DNA of 7,780 nucleotides from CANJBX01 sp041487815 (lineage in GTDB: Bacteria; Pseudomonadota; Alphaproteobacteria; Rhizobiales; Xanthobacteraceae). Shown here one piece after another: positions 5,569 to 7,780 of this stretch (the stretch's first letter is position 1; each line of letters begins with the position of its first letter). A model generated the notes under the pieces. It saw only the letters and a list, made by a program, of their open reading frames with translations. It had not been told where the DNA came from and did no database searches. The stretch lies in contig JBGPOB010000176.1 of the NCBI GenBank assembly GCA_041487815.1, positions 1 to 7,780 on the forward strand, written 5' to 3'. The position numbers and the translations under genes were made by a program.

Positions 5569-6678
5569 ATGGCAAGACATCGACTGAATAAGACTGCGCC
5601 GGCCGCACGCGACCGCACCCTGCGCACGGCCTCCGATCTTGCGGCGGCAAATCTGATCCAGGCCAGCCAGCGCTCGGCAATCGAGAGCGTGGCGGCGCGC
5701 TACGCGGTGGCGATCAGCCCGGACATCGCGGCATTGATCGAAGAGGGCGATCCAAGCGATCCAATCGGCCGGCAGTTCATTCCCGATCCCGCCGAACTCG
5801 TGACCGACAAGGAAGAGCATTCCGATCCGATCGGCGACGATGCTCACAGTCCGGTCGAAGGCCTTGTCCACCGCTATCCCGACCGGGTGTTGCTGAAACC
5901 CGTCCACGTCTGTCCGGCGTACTGCCGCTATTGTTTCCGCCGCGAAATGGTCGGCCCGCGCGGCCGCGGCACGCTTGCGCCGGCGGCCATGGCGCGCGCG
6001 ATCGCCTATATCCGCGCGCATCCCGAAATCTGGGAAGTCATCCTCACCGGCGGCGAGCCGCTGTTATTGTCGCTGCGCCGGCTGCGCGAGGTCATGCGGC
6101 AACTCTCGGCGATCGATCACGTGAAGGTCGTGCGCGTGCACACGCGCATGCCGGTTGTCGCGCCCGCGGCAATCACGCCTGCGCTGGTGCGCGCAATCAA
6201 GGTCGAGGCCAAGCCGACGTACGTGGTGCTGCATGTCAATCATGCGCGTGAGCTGACGCAAGCCTCACGCGCGGCTTGCGCCCGTATTGTTGACGCGGGC
6301 ATCCCGATGTTGAGCCAGAGCGTGCTGCTGCACGGCGTCAACGACGATGCCGAAACGCTCGAGGGCTTGATGCGCGCCTTGGTCGAGACCCGCATCAAGC
6401 CCTATTACCTCCATCAAGGCGACCTTGCGCCCGGCACCGCGCATCTGCGCACGGGCGTCGACGATGGCCAGGACCTGATGCGCGTTTTGCGCGGGCGGCT
6501 TTCGGGCATTGCCCAACCGACTTATGTGCTCGACATTCCTGGCGGGGCGGGCAAGGTGCCGATCGGACCGAATTATCTTCGGCGATTGGAGCTGGCGCCG
6601 AACGCGCCGCCGACATATGAGATTGAAGATCCGCGCGGCCGCCGCCACCTGTATCGGCCGAATTTACGCCGTGCATGA
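5569..6678 (+). CDS. epmB: Lysine 2,3-aminomutase family protein, probable EpmB
   Basis: This is a 369-residue radical SAM and PLP enzyme that would convert L-alpha-lysine to beta-lysine for loading onto EF-P by EpmA. The [4Fe-4S]/SAM site is the CxxxCxxC of CPAYCRYC (Cys115, 119, 122), followed by the SAM-binding LTGGEPLLL (159-167). The PLP lysine is Lys329 in PGGAGK. Two aspartates that bind the substrate side-chain amine in clostridial lysine 2,3-aminomutase have counterparts: Asp285 in QGDLAPGTAHLRT and Asp322 in LDIPGG. Length lies between E. coli EpmB (about 340) and clostridial KamA (about 416). The ATG at 5569 has only a weak GAG 7 bases upstream; no other in-frame ATG precedes the conserved region. 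Neighbouring efp and epmA favour EpmB, though activity on free lysine for another use cannot be excluded. Confidence 0.92.
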   Translation: MARHRLNKTAPAARDRTLRTASDLAAANLIQASQRSAIESVAARYAVAISPDIAALIEEGDPSDPIGRQFIPDPAELVTDKEEHSDPIGDDAHSPVEGLVHRYPDRVLLKPVHVCPAYCRYCFRREMVGPRGRGTLAPAAMARAIAYIRAHPEIWEVILTGGEPLLLSLRRLREVMRQLSAIDHVKVVRVHTRMPVVAPAAITPALVRAIKVEAKPTYVVLHVNHARELTQASRAACARIVDAGIPMLSQSVLLHGVNDDAETLEGLMRALVETRIKPYYLHQGDLAPGTAHLRTGVDDGQDLMRVLRGRLSGIAQPTYVLDIPGGAGKVPIGPNYLRRLELAPNAPPTYEIEDPRGRRHLYRPNLRRA

Positions 6679-6744
6679 GCGGTGAAACCCACGGAACGTT
6701 GGCCGGACGCGCAATCCGGGCGCCGCTGCGCCGATGCGGCCGGC

Positions 6745-7764
6745 TCATGGCCTCGTCGCAACGTTGGACGGCACGATGCGCGGCCGAAATGCGAAGACGT
6801 TCGGGTCGTCAATATTGATTTGGGCTTCGACCCAATGATGATTGGGGTCGCCGAAGGTTTCGACGCGCGTGAAATTGACGATGGGGGGCTCGTTCGACCC
6901 CAGCGGTCGGCGCATGAACGGCTTGTCGACCCGAAAGTAGTGGCTGTCGCCGTGGATCAGCGCGACGGGCTTTCCGAAAGCGACCGTCTCGCTCGCAATA
7001 GCGGCGCGCAATTCCGTGAACCCGCTCGGCTTCTGATCGGGGTTGCCGGGAAACGGCGGAAACTCCGGAAAGATATTGCCTTGCTGTAGAATCATGAGCG
7101 CCCGACTGGCGCCGGATTTGGCAATCGCGAAACTTTCGCGCAGCCAGGCAAGATCAGCGCTGAGTCGATCCGCAAATTCCGCGTCAGTGTCGGGGGCGCG
7201 GCCGAGGCTGTTGTTGCTGCCGACCGCGTGCAGCGTGATAAAAGTCACTCCGCCCAGCTCCCAGCGCGCGTTTTCGCGATATTTCGCAAATCTTGGATCG
7301 GCGCCGGCGTTTTGACGGGTGAGCGGGATGGCGTGCTGACCGAGGCTTTGCGCACCGTCGAAGAACAGGCTTCGCACCTTGGCGAGACGCTCCAGCGGAT
7401 CGCCGCCGATAATGCCCTGCTGCGCGTGGCAATCGGTCCACTCGTTGTCGCCGGGGGTATAGATCAATGGATGGACGGAGGCGCGAAACTGCGCCAGCCG
7501 CCGGTACAATAGCTCGTCCGTGCATGACCCGTTGCGCGGCGAGCCGAGGTCCCCGACATGCACGACAAACGCCAGCGACGCGCGATCCATGTCCGTCAGC
7601 ACATTCGCAAGCAGCGGCTCGCGCGACGGCGCGTAAGCAAGATCACCGAACAGGCCGATGCTGAACGATGGCGTCGTCGATGGCTGCGCGCGCACCGCGG
7701 GTCGCTGCGCGACGATGGCGAACGCTGCAATTCCGAGAATGGCAACTACGATGCGTCGCGTCAT
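6745..7764 (-). CDS. Secreted metallophosphoesterase-like protein
   Basis: The product has 339 residues. Residues 1 to about 26 form a signal peptide (MTRR, hydrophobic core, AVRAQ), so it acts outside the cytoplasm. The calcineurin-like phosphoesterase pattern is recognisable in order: FGDLAY (39-44), HVGDLG (69-74), YTPGDNEWTDC (102-112) and IHGDSHYF (270-277). These stand where canonical enzymes have DxH, GD, GNH(E/D) and GHxH. Asp41, Asp72, Asp106 and His275 could still bind metal, but several usual histidines are replaced, so catalysis is uncertain. The GDNEWTDC form recurs, as I recall, in a subgroup of proteobacterial proteins. The ATG at 7764 has no clear ribosome site, and only 16 bases of upstream sequence are present, still open in frame, so an earlier start is possible. 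It converges with epmB across 66 bases. Fold fairly sure; substrate unknown. Confidence 0.82.
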   Translation of the reverse strand: MTRRIVVAILGIAAFAIVAQRPAVRAQPSTTPSFSIGLFGDLAYAPSREPLLANVLTDMDRASLAFVVHVGDLGSPRNGSCTDELLYRRLAQFRASVHPLIYTPGDNEWTDCHAQQGIIGGDPLERLAKVRSLFFDGAQSLGQHAIPLTRQNAGADPRFAKYRENARWELGGVTFITLHAVGSNNSLGRAPDTDAEFADRLSADLAWLRESFAIAKSGASRALMILQQGNIFPEFPPFPGNPDQKPSGFTELRAAIASETVAFGKPVALIHGDSHYFRVDKPFMRRPLGSNEPPIVNFTRVETFGDPNHHWVEAQINIDDPNVFAFRPRIVPSNVATRP

Positions 7765-7780
7765 CTTGTGCCGCTGATGC

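Noticed and set aside
5476..6021. Reverse-strand frame of 181 codons over the start of epmB
   Set aside because: Antisense shadow of a strongly supported radical SAM gene.
6703..6719. Possible terminator between epmB and the metallophosphoesterase gene (CCGGA with TCCGG)
   Set aside because: Only a 5-base stem with a 7-base loop and no T-run on either strand; too weak to call.

Overview
This GC-rich window reads as chromosome of an alphaproteobacterium, most likely Hyphomicrobiales near Bradyrhizobium/Xanthobacteraceae. The support is the style of the proteins (188-residue EF-P, an orphan Bug-type binding protein, a UPF0104-like membrane protein) and an intergenic palindromic element of a kind I recall as frequent in those genomes. 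The assignment is from memory, not a search.

Layout, left to right. At 1-360 (minus) is the N-terminal 120 residues of a lysylphosphatidylglycerol-synthase-type membrane protein, cut by the window edge. At 361-842 there is no intact gene: a gap with small hairpins, then what looks like a flavoprotein gene reduced to its two ends (626-783). At 843-1817 (minus) is a secreted Bug/TctC solute-binding protein, divergent from an L-aspartate dehydrogenase gene (1931-2737, plus). At 2745-3311 (minus) is efp (elongation factor P), divergent from epmA (3445-4494, plus). A palindromic repeat element lies at about 4536-4655, followed by an alpha/beta hydrolase (4681-5460, minus), epmB (5569-6678, plus) and a secreted metallophosphoesterase-like protein (6745-7764, minus).

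The core is an EF-P modification locus. EpmB converts alpha-lysine to beta-lysine, EpmA activates it and attaches it to a lysine of EF-P, and modified EF-P relieves ribosome stalling at polyproline stretches. All three genes lie within 4 kb, but an unrelated hydrolase gene on the opposite strand separates epmA from epmB. The aspartate dehydrogenase/Bug pair may be a second unit concerned with aspartate or NAD-precursor metabolism, but only by position.

I found no CRISPR array, tRNA, rRNA, insertion sequence or phage gene. I also saw no convincing novel multi-gene system. The points most worth a second look are the gutted flavoprotein gene, the KAM-like active site of EpmB, the hairpin between efp and epmA, and the altered metal-site motifs of the last gene.
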